NCBI RefSeq assembly: GCF_012273895.1
Contig: NC_052130.1
Location: 1,674,001-1,738,000 of the forward strand
DNA: 64,000 nt
Source: Zerene cesonia
Lineage: Eukaryota; Arthropoda; Insecta; Lepidoptera; Pieridae
Reading direction: 5' to 3'
Position numbers and translations under genes: made by a program. The notes beneath the pieces were generated by a model, which was not told the DNA's origin, searched no databases, and was given only the letters and a program-made list of their open reading frames with translations. The first letter of the stretch is position 1. Each line of letters opens with the position of its first letter. Positions 26,972 to 39,290 of this stretch are shown piece after piece.

Positions 26972-27163
26972 TCCTATCTAATATTATAAATGCGAAAGTT
27001 TATCAGGAAGGATGTATGTGTATTTGTATGTCACTCTTTCACGCAAAAACTACTGAACCGATTGCAATGAAATTTAGTACGTAGATAGCTGGACAACTGG
27101 AATAACAGATAGGCAACTCGCGATATTCCTACGGGATACACTCACGCGGGTGAAACCGCGGAG
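26972..27163 (+). mobile_element. A-family Helitron-like element, 3'-truncated
   Basis: Begins tcctatctaatattataaat and reads to gtgaaaccgcgg, then loses the gggcgcagctag end. Confidence 0.7.
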
Positions 27164-28063
27164 TCTGTATCCCGTAAACACTGGCCATTCTTAGAGGTTT
27201 TGAGATCAATCCTAAATTATAAAAAGTCTAGATCTAACAGGGCACGTCATTATCACTAAATTTCATATGCCCAAAACCCCACGTAGAGTGAGGTGTAAGA
27301 TTCAGTAAACCATTTTGAATATAAATACTCTTAGTCCAAAGGAAAATCGTTATTAAAATAACTCGTATAATATTTCAAGAAAAACTTAATGACGTCAGCA
27401 TACAACACCTGCAAACTACGAACTTGGTATCAACAAATACAACTATTTTATTATTATTTTATTCATGAATTCCTTTGGATTCCGATAATAATTCAAGTTT
27501 TCTATCAAGGTGATGTTTTTTCTATTCGGTTGTAATTAAATATGGTAATATAGGATTTCATATAATACTAACTATATTTTTCCTTTTAATTAGGCGGTAT
27601 AGTTTTAGTAGATAAGCTGAAAATAAAAAAAAACAATTGAAAGTTCACTATGGTTATTTTCAAAGACAATTTATTCATTAATTTTGATGTTACCTAGGTA
27701 CGTGTAATTGGTACTATGTATTATAAAATTAAACCAGAACATATTTTCAAATGTATGATTTTTTGTCTAAGGGTAAACGGGTTTCTATTTATAAGACATT
27801 GCTTTTTGTCGTTCTGTCTGTCCGTCAGTCTGTATGTCAGTTGACGCTTATAAATTTTCTGTATTATTGGTTATTTAAATCTATCAAGATTATCGTTTAT
27901 TGATAGATTAGGCGCGAAGATTTGCTCCAATCAGTATGAATCTCAACAAACAATTCTCTGGACGAACATTTTCGTATCAAAAATATCAGCTAGACAAGTT
28001 TTTAAACACTCATATATCTAATGGATTATCTATATAATCTTAATGGTATTTATATAATTTCAG

Positions 28064-28189
28064 AGTCCCGCATCGGAATCGGATAGCAGTTCGGTGTCTG
28101 GAGCCAAGAGCCCCGCTGGGGGCCCGCCGCTGTTGCAGCACCTTTTGCAACTGCAACTGCAGGGCCAGAACCCCCAAGCGATAGCCCAG
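28064..28189 (+). CDS. E93: E93 coding exon: Ser-rich block and LQHLL nuclear-receptor box
   Basis: This 126-base exon is phase 0 at both ends (42 codons), after acceptor ttcag and before donor gtaacc at 28190. It encodes SPASESDSSSVSGAKSP, a block familiar from E93 proteins, then GGPPLLQHLLQLQLQGQNPQ. The LQHLL run (28133-28147) fits the LxxLL nuclear-receptor box, a motif through which co-regulators contact hormone receptors; E93 works in the ecdysone pathway, so the match makes functional sense. The exon has no start codon and no conflicting frame. The donor is weaker than consensus at +4 to +6, but the exon's frame, phase and family match leave little doubt. Confidence 0.9.
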
Positions 28190-29833
28190 GTAACCAGAAC
28201 ATTACTATGCGGCAGACCAGAATCAGATTATAAAAAATAAATGATATATATAACTGTTTTAGTTTGGGTATGCTTCAAAAATGACGTTATGCGAGTTTGA
28301 GTTAAGGATTAAGTGCTTAAGGATTTAGAAGCTTTAGCTTCACCTGGATTTTTTTACAAGTAATTTGCTTTCAATCAGAATAAGAACATGTGTTTTTTGG
28401 ATTCGGATACTTGCAGATATCTTTTGTCTACTTAGCCTTGATTCAAATTAATAAATTAATTTATAATGCACAAGTCTTTCCGGAACACTAGGAAGGCGTA
28501 ATTTCTCAATACAGCCTCGAATGTTCCACGGATCAGGTTTTAACAAAAGTCTACTTGAATAAAATTGACTTAAGATTATAATAATTTCCTTTATATTGAC
28601 GTTTTAATCTGAAATACGCCAATTAGCCTAAGGCTGCATTCTTTTCCGCAATATCTTTAAGCCTGGCAATTTAAATTAAATGCTTATTTTATGAAATAAA
28701 AAATTGTAACCAATATAAAATTGAAACCAAAGTATGGTCAGGTTCAATGCTTGTAGAACATTGTATTGTATAACATCAAATAATGAAGTAACTACAACCT
28801 TTTCAAGAACAGAAATGGGCTGTCCCAAACCGAAAGAGTAAATAATTTCGATTGCTGAGGTGGGATCATGGGTACAGAAATATCAACAGCAGACGACATT
28901 GTAAGAGATCTAATCTCTATAACAATAAGGTTCTGTTTATTCCTTCCTTATGATAAACATATGATATACAGTCGCATTATCTTTTCCAAGTCATGTCACA
29001 GCATATCCCCACAGTCTCCTTTGTCGATAGAATCTCCATAACTCTCTTGAAATAACTATGGTCCTTTACAATTTCAAACAGTATCCAAACTCCCATAATT
29101 ACTACGTACGCGTAAGCACACCTTAGAAACACGCTTCTAATAGGAACCTCCCTCTATGGGGGAATATAAAAAGCATGGTGTTTAACATTTCTGGGTCAAT
29201 GGGGGCCTTAGATGACGTCAAAGAGAAATACATAAAGTTTTTAAGGGGTAACAGATTGCGGTAACAGTCATCAAGGAATATAAGTGAATAAGCGTTTATC
29301 TATTCAGCTGGAAGGATAATCGTGATGAGGACTGTTGCTTTAAAGGGGTTTTTCGATGGAATACTTTATTAAACGCGGTTTTATGGCTTTCTTGCGGAGT
29401 TTTGTACTTTATATTTCCTAAGCATGGTAGACTCTCTATTGGTTGGCGGATTTGTCTGCTGTCTAATTTCAGGCATATGTGCCTCATTGGTCTCGTTTCG
29501 TTTATTTCGGAAATAGTTTTTTCTTGTTTCAATCGTATTTTGCTCCTCCGGCTTCTAAGTTGTTATGTGCAAACAAAATGTTACGATGGATGAATCTTAC
29601 TACCATTTTTCTATGTTTTTCCCTATTTAATCGATTTTGAAAAACATTCTCTACCAGATCTTTGTTATTCCCAATTGGCACTTTTTCATCTCACAATTGA
29701 TAAGGTAGGACATTGTTTTTGAATTAGTCTAGATTAGTTATTAGTTTAGCTAGAACGGAGGAGCTGCTTTGTATTCTAGGCACTAAATTAAGGAAATTGT
29801 ACTTTATAAAAGTCTACATAAGCTTCATATCAG
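28190..29833 (+). other. E93 intron, 1.6 kb
   Basis: This is a short AT-rich intron between two phase-0 junctions. It carries a 28-base tract at 28847-28874 that also occurs exactly at 10190-10217, probably a piece of a dispersed repeat. No other element or RNA gene was recognised, and short ORFs on both strands around 29296-29593 look random. Confidence 0.85.
28847..28874 (+). repeat. 28-bp tract shared exactly with 10190-10217
   Basis: Identical over 28 bases; flanks differ. Confidence 0.7.
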
Positions 29834-29943
29834 TTCCAACAGATGCTAGCTGCGCTCGCGGCGTTGGGCACTGGGCTGGTGCAGCCAGCTCTGCCGCAGG
29901 CGTGGATGATGCAGCGGCTAGCGGCTGCCAGACCACTTGATGG
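29834..29943 (+). CDS. E93: E93 coding exon: FQQMLAALAALG block
   Basis: This exon encodes FQQMLAALAALGTGLVQP, then ALPQAWMMQRLAAARPLDG, a Gln/Leu/Ala-rich, probably helical segment. It runs naturally on from the preceding QNPQAIAQ. The acceptor is atatcag at 29827-29833. A second in-frame acceptor, ccaacag, nine bases downstream would start the exon at 29843 and drop FQQ; I prefer the first because it continues the Gln-rich helix and resembles other E93 proteins as I remember them. The donor gtgagt at 29944 is strong. The exon ends two bases into a Gly codon, completed by the first base of the next exon. Confidence 0.87.
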
Positions 29944-30027
29944 GTGAGTACCTGTAGTATACGAATATGTTTTATGTGGAAGTCGAGCACGCTTCGGCAC
30001 GAATTGGGCCAGTGGAGCAGTCACAGG

Positions 30028-30115
30028 CCCGTATCCTTTTCTTCACCCTCCACAGTTCATTTCTATTCCCGTATATGCTTTCTTTATTCCTACTCTTAGC
30101 GACAACGCATTAGCA
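30028..30115 (+). repeat. F-type repeat fragment with leader
   Basis: 'caggcccgtatccttttctt' is preceded at 29980-30010 by 'gcacgcttcggcacgaattg', whose complement occurs at about 42490-42515, so F-type ends and this leader belong to one element. Confidence 0.6.
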
Positions 30116-30717
30116 GCATGGACATCACATAGTATAGCTAATGAAAGGAATATTTCTTGATCTGGTGCAGATTTATTGAAGGAAAGAGGATACAAGCAAC
30201 ACTCGAAGTGAATACTAGTGACTGTCTCTTAGTACTCTGTATTAAAATCTATAAATCCTCTTTTTTTTAACCGGTGAATTCATGAAACTCTGTAAAGATG
30301 ATTATTTATATAATCCACTTGCTTCACCCGTGGTACACATATATGCCTATGTCACTCGGGGAAACACACATACAAACAATACAAAAATACAAAAAAAAAA
30401 TCCTTTTTATAATGATAACGTAGATATACTCGTAGGAAATTAATGCCTAAATATAAAGGAAAAAGATATTTTATATTAAAACAAACCTAAATAAAAATAT
30501 AAGTAAAAGAAATAATAAAAGTTTCTTGCATTACTTTCTTTTTATTTTAACTATAATGTAAAAAAATAGTAGGTATATTATTATTATTAACATTGTAATA
30601 CAATTTAGTAAATGGATTTATCGAGATTCCTTGGTAATTAAATAAAACTACCATTACAACAGGCTTAATTATTAACGAAACAAACCTTGAGAGCGATATT
30701 CTGCTCTTCAAACATTT

Positions 30718-30884
30718 GTCCGTATCCTGTAGGAATATTGGGATAAAAAGTTGCCTATATGTTATTCCAGTTGTCCAGCTATCAACGTACCAAACTTCAT
30801 TGCAATCGGTTCAGTAATTTTTGCGTGAAAGAGCAACAAACACACACATCCTTACAAAGTTTCTCATTTATAATATTAGTAGGA
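30718..30884 (-). mobile_element. A-family Helitron-like element, truncated
   Basis: Lacks the GC-rich end; begins gtccgtatcctgtaggaata and reaches ataatattagtagga. Confidence 0.7.
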
Positions 30885-30901
30885 TACTCAACATCATACT
30901 T

Positions 30902-31036
30902 CCCGTGACCACGCTCGCTGTAAAGTGTTCGAAACGTCGGGTTAATAATATAATGAATAAATCGCGTTTAAAATCCGTTAAAAAGTTTTTCATTTCTTAA
31001 TGTATAATACTCGCGTAAAATAACACAAGAAAATAC
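30902..31036 (-). mobile_element. E-family MITE, partial
   Basis: 'cccgtgaccacgctcgctgt ... gttcgaaacgtcgggttaat' through 'aatactcgcgtaaaat'; left terminal repeat missing. A further partial copy of the arm follows at about 31060-31105. Confidence 0.7.
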
Positions 31037-32167
31037 TAAATTAACCAATGTTTAATCATGATAAATCGCGTTTAAAAACCGTTAAAAAGTCTTTTATTTC
31101 TAACTGAGAAACGTGTTATTTTAAAGCGTTCACTGATTGTGGACAAAGAATTAGAGATCCAATAAGAACGAAAGGCGGACGAAGCCGCGGGCGGTGGTTA
31201 ACTTTCAATAAATGGGTTTAAAAATTCCGTAATCCGTAGGAGGGCACAGTAATCTTAAATCTTAATGAAAGACGCGTGACCTAATTGCTTTGATGCGGTT
31301 GCATTTGAAATTTTAAGCCTTTAATAGTATTTAAGCTGACATATCTGAAAATTTTAAATCTAGCAATTATATTGAAGTAAAATGCTTTTTCATGAAAGAT
31401 GAGGCTTTCGAGTGCTTTTTAACTGATTTAAAAAAAGGGAAGTTATCAAGTCGCTTTTATAGCTTTGTTACCAGAACTTTCGTTTGGGTTTTACTTGATT
31501 CTTTTTTATTTGACATCTGGTATCTTTCGCTAGGTCTTATTTTAATTTGGTATAATTCGGATATTTGGGCGGTGTACCTTGTTTGTCGGTGAAGAAAACC
31601 TCCATTATTTGAAGTCGGTTAACAATAACTACGCCCGAAAATCCACTCAGAGGAATTAGATCATAGCCTTCTTATAAAGCCAATTTCGATAGCAATTAAA
31701 AACGGATTCCACATTATTCAATAAAAATGGATTTTCTGTACAAAATTATTAACTAACGACAAAGCTTGTTTGTTGAAATGATTCTTTGAAAAGCGCAATT
31801 TACACCCACAAGCATATCAATATGGGCACGTTATTCCATCCAAAGAAGAATACACCTTGTCTAGTCCCACTAAGGTACATTTCGCAATGCTAGACGATAA
31901 ATAAAATTGTACATAAAGATGAATCCTTGAGACGAACGCTGGTTATTCAATACGGAACTGATTCAGCGAGGTTTTGCTTGCTTTGGTTAAAAACTTGATT
32001 CTAATCTTATATTATCCTTAACAAGGTTGCGTACGAATTTTCTAGAAATCATTATTATGCGGAAAGTGTTGTGGAAAACACAAAACACGTTATTTCCGTA
32101 ATCGTTGTTTTTTATTATAATTTTTTTGCGTTATAAACAAAATTATTGATGAACGAAATGTACTTTA

Positions 32168-32340
32168 TATTATAAAGAGGATACTTTAGTATTTTTGAAT
32201 TATTATAAAAATTATTTTTGAATGTTTGTAACTATTTTACGCATAAACCACAGGACCGATTTCAATAATTCTTTCACGGTTAGAAAGCTGCAACTTCACT
32301 GAGTGTGTATGTACTACGGTCTAAGCTGGGGCGAAAATTA
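32168..32340 (+). repeat. B-family repeat
   Basis: 'attataaagaggatactt', 'accgatttcaataattcttt', 'gttagaaagctgcaacttca', 'agctggggcga' in family order. Confidence 0.75.
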
Positions 32341-32509
32341 TGTATATTATTATATATTATATATTTTTCTTATGTTTTATGTTATATCTGGAAATATTCA
32401 CGTATACTTCTCGTTACATCATATTATTTGTAAAATAACTTCATAAAATTATTTCAACCCCAATACATATTGAAACAGCTTTAAACTATGTATTTGACTT
32501 GTGTTGCAT

Positions 32510-32650
32510 CCCGGCTTCGCCCGTGATCCCTACCTGTATAACAAATAACACTCACGGATAACATACCCACATATCAAACAGTGAATTTTTCAAATCAGTC
32601 CAACAATTCCTGAGATAAGCGCGTTCATACAAACAGCTTTAAAACTATGG
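32510..32650 (-). repeat. H-type repeat
   Basis: 'cccggcttcgcccgtgatcc ... caattcctgagataagcgcg-ttcatacaaacag'. Confidence 0.6.
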
Positions 32651-33012
32651 ATTAAATTATCTCAAAGGTCTCATGTTTTCAAATCAAAAACACCTGTCAC
32701 GGGATATCTAAAGTGAATTAAATGAAGTTGGATTTATAATAATCTTTAGTAATTGGTAAAGGTCAAACGTTCCGGTGACGTTTTGACGTATGGCAAGCAA
32801 TCTAGCAAACATTTAGATTGTAGAATATCAATTGGCATTAGCATTTAAAATGCACGCAATTAAAATATACTAGATACTGTTTGTTTAAGACTTTTTAGAA
32901 GTACCTAAATGCTTAGTGTACATTACCTAACTACCTTTACTTGTGCTGTTCGATTAATAAGATATTACTTTACGAACAAAGTAGGTAGCTATAACAAATC
33001 CTAACTTATATA

Positions 33013-33176
33013 TCTACCCTAATATTATAAAGAGAAAACTTTTCATTTATGCATGTTCGTTTGTTTTTACGCAACCACTGGACCGATTTCAATTCTTTCA
33101 CCATTAGAAAGCTACAACTTCACTGTGTGACATAGGCTATATATGTACCACGGGAAAAGCCGGGGCGAACAGCTAG
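33013..33176 (+). mobile_element. B-family Helitron-like element, full length
   Basis: Starts taccctaatattataaagag and ends gccggggcgaacagctag before T, about 164 bp. Confidence 0.7.
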
Positions 33177-36100
33177 TATGATATAATGATTGTAATGTGT
33201 TTGGACTTTTAGGAGGTTGAAAGTCTTTTGACGCCAAGCTGTATGAAGCTTTCGTTTTTAATGGGCCTTTGTTTCTATTTCTTAATCATAGCATTAGGTC
33301 CAAAAGAAAACTCGATTGAAGTTTAGGTAGGAAATACCGTGTCCTTAAATCAAATTATTAAACACATCTTGTTTTTCTTCCCGTAGGTCTACTCTTTTAT
33401 CCTTAGTAAAAGTAAGAAATTCATCTAAAATAATGTAACAATTTACTAATGCCTTAGGTACCTATAGATATTCCTTCAAAGCTATTTCAAGCGAAACGCG
33501 CCAAACAAATTCCACGAAAAACCGAAGAGAATGTTTCTAGAACTTTCCGATGACAGAGCCATTAATATATTTCGTTACACGTGCTTGATAGAAATTATTT
33601 GAAATGTTCATTTACACGTGGAAAATATCGCTGATACTAGCGGCTCCTCCTGGGTTGATTCAGGATATAAATAATAAAACGTATCCTATTACACTCACAG
33701 ATAACATGGTTTTCTTTTTGGTATAATATTTTTTAGAATCGACTCATTAAATCCAGAGATTCACCAACAACAAAAATTCACCTCTTGTCTTTATATTAGT
33801 ATAGACTAATAGTCTTTATATTAGTATAGAAGAAATCGAACTTCACGGGATTTTTATAACTCACGAATGATTCAAATAAACTTAAACAGTAGCGCAAAAT
33901 AAAAGACAACTCCTTCAGTAAATGTATTAATATTATAATTGTGTGTAAATATCATTATTCCCAACAAGGAGTATGATACAATCAATAGATCAGAGCCTCG
34001 ACAGCGCGAGCCACTGAACGCCACAACTATGTCTTAACTCAACAGGATCACGCGTCGAAGCAATCCCGCCAAAAGCCCAATAAAATGGCGCGTAAAACTG
34101 TGACACATTTCCAGAAGCTTCTATATCAAGCCGATATCGGATCGTTAACATTTTATGACAGCCACGTACTTGCCAGAATCGAATGGATGAACTTACTTTT
34201 CGATTTAATTGGATTGTTGATTCGTAGCAACTCGAATGTAATAACGAGGGATGGATACATAAAAATAGATCAAAGGCACGCTTTGAATTGATGAAATATT
34301 TATTATAGCTAGCTAGATTTAACGGCATTCCGTTTTGCGGATTAGCAAGGATCTCAGTTTCGACTTCATTATTTTTTATCTGATTGTCTCGGTTATTAAT
34401 TACGTCTGATTTGTAACGAACTATAAATTACTGCGTCTATTAACAACTTCACTTCGATTTATATTTATTATTGTATTCGATTCTCAGAATACAAACCTTA
34501 CAAAACAGCTTTTCTTTTCACCTCATCTTTCGAGTCATTTCATTCAAATCATTTAAATATTAAGGGTAATTTTTAGTAGGATTATTATACAAATTAAAGG
34601 TTTAATACTTCGTAACACAAAGGAAATATTCCATAGGTCGAGATAAATATTGATTATCTCGTAAAATATACAATATTATTTAAGTTAATAATGTTCAACA
34701 CCTACATTTAAACAAGTCGTTTATTGCGTCTTAAAATAAACAGTTTAAATATCAGCAATTCGCGGAGTTACTCACAAAACTTATTATCCATTGAATGAAT
34801 TATCAAAGTATTGATTTATTTAAGACGGAGTGCTTCAAGGTTGCATATTTAGACCCATTTGTTATTTAAATGTTTACTTTAGAATCGGTGCTATTGTTTA
34901 ACTTGCAACTGTGCCAGTAATTATAATAACAGTGATTTTAACTTAAGCGTTGTCGTTTTAGATGGAGACGTATATGGAAAATCTGGGTTACATGATTTGG
35001 CAAAACTATTTGTTGAGCAATTCTAATAAGAAAATAATTGTAGAGATATTTTGAAATTCCTAAAGTGCCAAAACGGAGTGTAAACTGACTAAATCCGAAA
35101 TAACCATTACAAATGCAGAAAAAATGAGAGATTTTCCGGCATCTTCAGCAGCTGTTGATCCCTCCCTACCAGAAGGTAGAAACCCAAACAAAACCGTCTA
35201 GAAATATATCACTTTTAAGAAGCATTGTGTAAACACGAATACGATACGAGATTTATCCGAAATGCGGCGAGATCGCCGCCGCTTCCCCAGCAGCCGGAAT
35301 AGACGTGTTCATTTCAGTGCCTTCTTAAGCCGAGCGTTTGTACTATCGCGAAATTGTATTCGTGTATGTGGACTCCTTTGCGCTTCATTCGGAATGAAAT
35401 GTAAACGCGTTTGAATGACAGAAATGGTGCTGTGAGAGATTTTGTAAATTGTACCATTTGTTACGATTTAGGACACAGAATTGTAACATAAATGCATACA
35501 CAATTATGTATATAATAATAATCTTTATCTAATTAACAAATATTATTAGTAAAGAACAATATGAAGGTATCCGACTTATGTTTATATTTGTATAAACGTA
35601 TGTTGTGTCTGCATCTGGAAGGTTCTAAATGAAATGAAGCACAAACTTTACCAACATATATATACTGATATTACCAACACTACACTTTAAAGTTTTATAC
35701 GAACTATTAAGTATTCATGTATTTTTCGATGCAGAGACGATTTTACAAAAACTTGCTATATATATAAATTGTTACGTATATAAATCAATATTACCAAATA
35801 CCAACAAACATTTATTTTATAATCCTCTCTTTCTAATTCGATATTTAATGCTATTCATATCTTTAATAATTTATTCTTAGTCTACGTCTCTCATACATAG
35901 AATTATACTTGTCCTTATCAGAGTCTAAAGCACTCAAGCTCTCTATTGACTTCAAAATCACAGTCACCAACCTAACCTAAATACGGACAATAGCACGTCA
36001 TCTGAGCATCGAATAATTTCAATATTCCTTCAAGAAACATCAGAACAAGTTCACAATAGCATCACGCGGCCGCTTTGTCGTCTCCGTCTGACATTCAATG

Positions 36101-36408
36101 CACCATTCACAGCTTTTCGTTCAGATGCGAGTTCAATATCGATGTGTTTACGCAGACAATAATTGTGAGCTGTATAAGCAATAATTAGTTATAGAATCGC
36201 GTCGAGACGTCCGCTCCGCGTGAAGTGTGGCAATCGAATGCGGATTTTAGTCTCTCGACATGCTTCAGACATCCCTTTCCGGTTCAATTTGTGTTTATTG
36301 GGGTTCGGAAGTCTATGGTCACGTGAACGTATAACTTATGAGGAGAATGTTTTCACATTTTCCCGGCTTATTATTGTGTTTACATTTTACGCAATCTCGT
36401 ATCCTACT

Positions 36409-36608
36409 TCCTACTAATATTATAGATGCGAAAGTTTGTAAGGATGAGTGTGTGTTTGTTGCTCTTTCACGCAAAAACTACTGAACCGATTGCAATAAAA
36501 TTTGGTTCGTAGACAGCTGGACAACTGGAATAACATATAGTTAACTTTTTATTCCGATATTCCTACGGGATACGGACTTACGCGGGTGAAACCGCGGGGC
36601 GCAGCTAG
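36409..36608 (+). mobile_element. A-family Helitron-like element, full length
   Basis: tcctactaatattatagatg to gcgcagctag before T, the cleanest + strand copy. Confidence 0.75.
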
Positions 36609-36724
36609 TATTGATATGTGTAGCAAAAACTTTGTCCAGTTTTTAACGAATATTGCGCAGACCAGTGTTCAAAATATGGCACGTTTATATTGAGAAAGAT
36701 TTCAGAATCATTAATTATAAAATT

Positions 36725-36790
36725 CTTTAATCCGACTACTATTATAAACGTTACAAATTTTCGCATTTATAATATTAGTAGGATTAGTAG
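36725..36790 (-). mobile_element. A-family end fragment
   Basis: Only 'ttcgcatttataatattagt' and the terminal 'aggattagtaggat' remain. Confidence 0.55.
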
Positions 36791-37215
36791 GATGTAGTGA
36801 TGATATAACACGACTAGTAAATAATTTAGTATATTGTTTTATACTAATACTGGTTTAGATCCTCGGTTCATCAATTTCAACTACGATTTAAATATATCCT
36901 AGTTTGTAAACAATTAATTGAATTATGCCTTAACAGGATGTCATGACTTATAACAGGAAAATGTCGTTCTGAATAAATTAATTAAGTTTTTAGTTAAAAA
37001 TATGCACGGCGTTTTTATGTATCACGTAAAACGATGCAATTTAACGTATTTTTTGTTCAAACTCATTGCGTTATTAAAAACTTGCTTCTATTTTCTATGA
37101 TTGAAAGCATTTTTGAGTCTTTATATTGAAGCTTATAGTAATGGTAGGTACAATGTCTATATTGGTGTTGAAAAAATTTAGTTATTCATGAAAATTAAGG
37201 ATAATGATGATATCA

Positions 37216-37393
37216 TTACATAGTAAAGCAAAGTCGCTTTCTCTGCCTCTATGCTATGTATGCTTAAATCTGTATAACTACGCAACCGATTTTGATGGTT
37301 TTTTGTTTTAATAAATAGTGATTCAATAGAAAGGTTTATATGTATTATAACATCTATTAATTTAACGGGTGCGAAGCCGCGGGAAAAAGCTAG
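37216..37393 (+). mobile_element. C-family Helitron-like element, full length
   Basis: 'aaagtcgctttctctgcctc' through 'gtgcgaagccgcgggaaaaa' and gctag before T. Confidence 0.7.
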
Positions 37394-37844
37394 TATGTTT
37401 ATAAAATGTTTTTTCAGACGGTATTTGATAAGAATGTATTATTTTTTGAATTCGTTTCTATTAACTATATAGTAGATAACTTGGTTAGTTTTCACTGATT
37501 GGCATGATTCTCTTGTGTCTCATAGGAAATTGTTATGATTTATTCCTATTTTAGAATCTAAAATGTCTTCCCTTAGGGTCGTTGATGATCTTTATTATAG
37601 ACAACAATTATATCTAAGATGTTATCATTAGGTATACTGAAGTAAAATAACGGGAATTCATACAAAATTAATATCAATGATAGAGGTCACACATCAGGGT
37701 CACGTATAAAGCCATAATCACATAATACTTATATGAGAAATGAGAGGAAAGTTAAACATAGACAATTACATTGGGTAGTTTATAGCTTCCGAGAATTACT
37801 CAAAGCAGCGGTTGAATCAAATGACATCTATAATCGCTATGTTG

Positions 37845-38123
37845 TAAATAATAGTATAAGAAAAATACGTTATATAATAAAATGTTTGGGAAAGAAAATC
37901 AAGAAAAAGTAAAAAAAAAACTGAACTGTTATCTGGTTTATTAGTAAATCCTTCGATCAAATAGATTGATGAATTAACGATAAATAATAGTATAAGAAAA
38001 ATATGCTATCTAAATAATATGTAAAAGAAAAAGTAAAAAAAAACTAAACAAGACTGAACTGTTACCTGGTTTATAAGTAAATCGTCCGATCAAATAGATT
38101 GGTTAACTAAATAGAATTAACGA
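37845..38123 (+). repeat. Two-unit local tandem duplication (about 137 bp)
   Basis: Both units run 'taaataatagtataagaaaa', then 'aagtaaaaaaaaa', 'gaactgttacctggttta' (with a T/C change) and 'gatcaaatagattg'. They have diverged by substitutions and small indels. Confidence 0.85.
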
Positions 38124-39152
38124 GAGATAAAAATAATGACCTAAACAGGACTTTAACGTTTATCAATATCTAATCAAACAGCCGTTTGACAGGACGAGTT
38201 GATTTAGCGAGTGGTAATTAAGAAAAATATCGAAGGATAATAGTTAAGGAAAAATCGCATCAACAATTAAAAATTGTTATTGAAATACTTTGTCTGCATA
38301 ATGTTGCTTATTTTACGTAATAAAATTGGAATTTTATATAAAACATTAGATTTCGATGCAACTCGTTTTTCTTTGAACAGAAATATTGGAACAAATTAGG
38401 AATGTTTTTCAATAATTTTAGTGGGTCGAGTGAATTTCCTTGCTTTTCAGAAAGTAGGTATAATGAATCGCCTTTAATATAATTATAATTTAATTAGTAC
38501 ATAGTTTTACAAGTCATGCACGTTTATATTAAAATCGTGCTTTAAAAAAGATTAAATGTCAATGATTTTCATGTCTTAAATTTGCCTTTTTCTTTAAGCT
38601 TTAATATTTTTTGCAAGGAAACGACTTTTAGTTCAAGTTGCAGTTTATTATGTAGGGGTGGTAACCCCAGCGGATACAGTAATGTGACCTAATTCGTGAC
38701 AAAGCATGCTCAAGACCAACTAAGAGTATATTGTTACGGCTTTTTGGGTTCTGCTATTCGCCCATCTTGTATTACATATAAGAGCTAATAATGATTATAA
38801 TGCTATTGCTCAATGTGAAAATCTTAATATTAATAAAGCATTTGAAACTGCTGAAGCAATAGATGAATAAGAGACAATAAAGGAAAAACATTTAAAGAAA
38901 TAACTGAATAAAAACTTAGCATATGCTATGATATATTTAATGATTGTAATAATACAAATAACTATAAATAATTAAATACAGGCAAGTTCTTTTATTTCGG
39001 AATATGAATACATTTGGTCTATATGATCGAATAAAATATATAATTAATCAATCGTAATTAGATCAATATTATATCTATAGCATAAGAGATAAAATTGCTC
39101 CATCAGAGAGATATTTTACAATTATTCTAAATAAAATGAATACCTCCACCAG

Positions 39153-39290
39153 GCTAGCGGACGCAGACAAGGTGGGAGTACCCCGGTCGTCGCCGACGGT
39201 GACGGAGCAGCCTCTCGACCTCAGCGCCAAGTCGACCTCCAGCACCAGTGGTACTCCGCCACCTGACCTTAAAATCCAGGATAATTCCAG
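39153..39290 (+). CDS. E93: E93 coding exon: PLDLS (CtBP-type) motif
   Basis: This 138-base exon starts with one base completing a Gly codon, has 45 full codons, and ends two bases (ag) into an Arg codon. It encodes LADADKVGVPRSSPTVTEQ, then PLDLSAK, a Ser/Thr/Pro-rich linker and LKIQDNS. PLDLS (39211-39225) fits the PxDLS motif that recruits the CtBP co-repressor, and E93 proteins are known to carry it. The acceptor ccaccag is good. The donor gttcgt is weak at +3 and +4: if this intron were retained, translation would run on for about 13 codons to a stop at 39328, giving a protein without either DNA-binding domain. A shadow ORF on the opposite strand has no support. Confidence 0.9.

Larger units (their letters stand above)
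11801..28063 (+). other. E93 intron, 16.3 kb, with repeat-free core
   Basis: The intron joins two exons in phase 0 (donor gtgagt at 11801, acceptor tttcag at 28058-28063). Its flanks are full of repeats: a 10-bp minisatellite at 11918, copies at 12401, 12812, 13122, 13946, 14818, 17430, 17550 and 17910, then more after 24429. By contrast about 18120-24430 contains no recognisable repeat copy and has three GC/CpG-richer islands (about 19690-20050, 20760-21130, 23040-23570), which makes it the best candidate in the window for enhancers or an alternative promoter. A 1000-N scaffold gap lies at 24879-25878, so the true intron length is unknown. Confidence 0.85.
29944..39152 (+). other. E93 intron, 9.2 kb
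   Basis: This is a phase-2 intron (donor gtgagt, acceptor ccaccag). It holds several dispersed repeats: a degraded F-type element at 30028, A-family Helitron-like pieces at 30718 and 36409, an E-family MITE half at 30902, B-family copies at 32168 and 33013, a C-family copy at 37216, and a local tandem duplication at 37845-38123. Repeat-poor, somewhat CpG-richer stretches lie at about 33990-34330 and 35080-36350 and could be regulatory. The remainder is plain AT-rich sequence. Confidence 0.85.

Noticed and set aside
26728..27084. 118-codon + frame
   Set aside because: Its second half is the translated A-family element at 26972.
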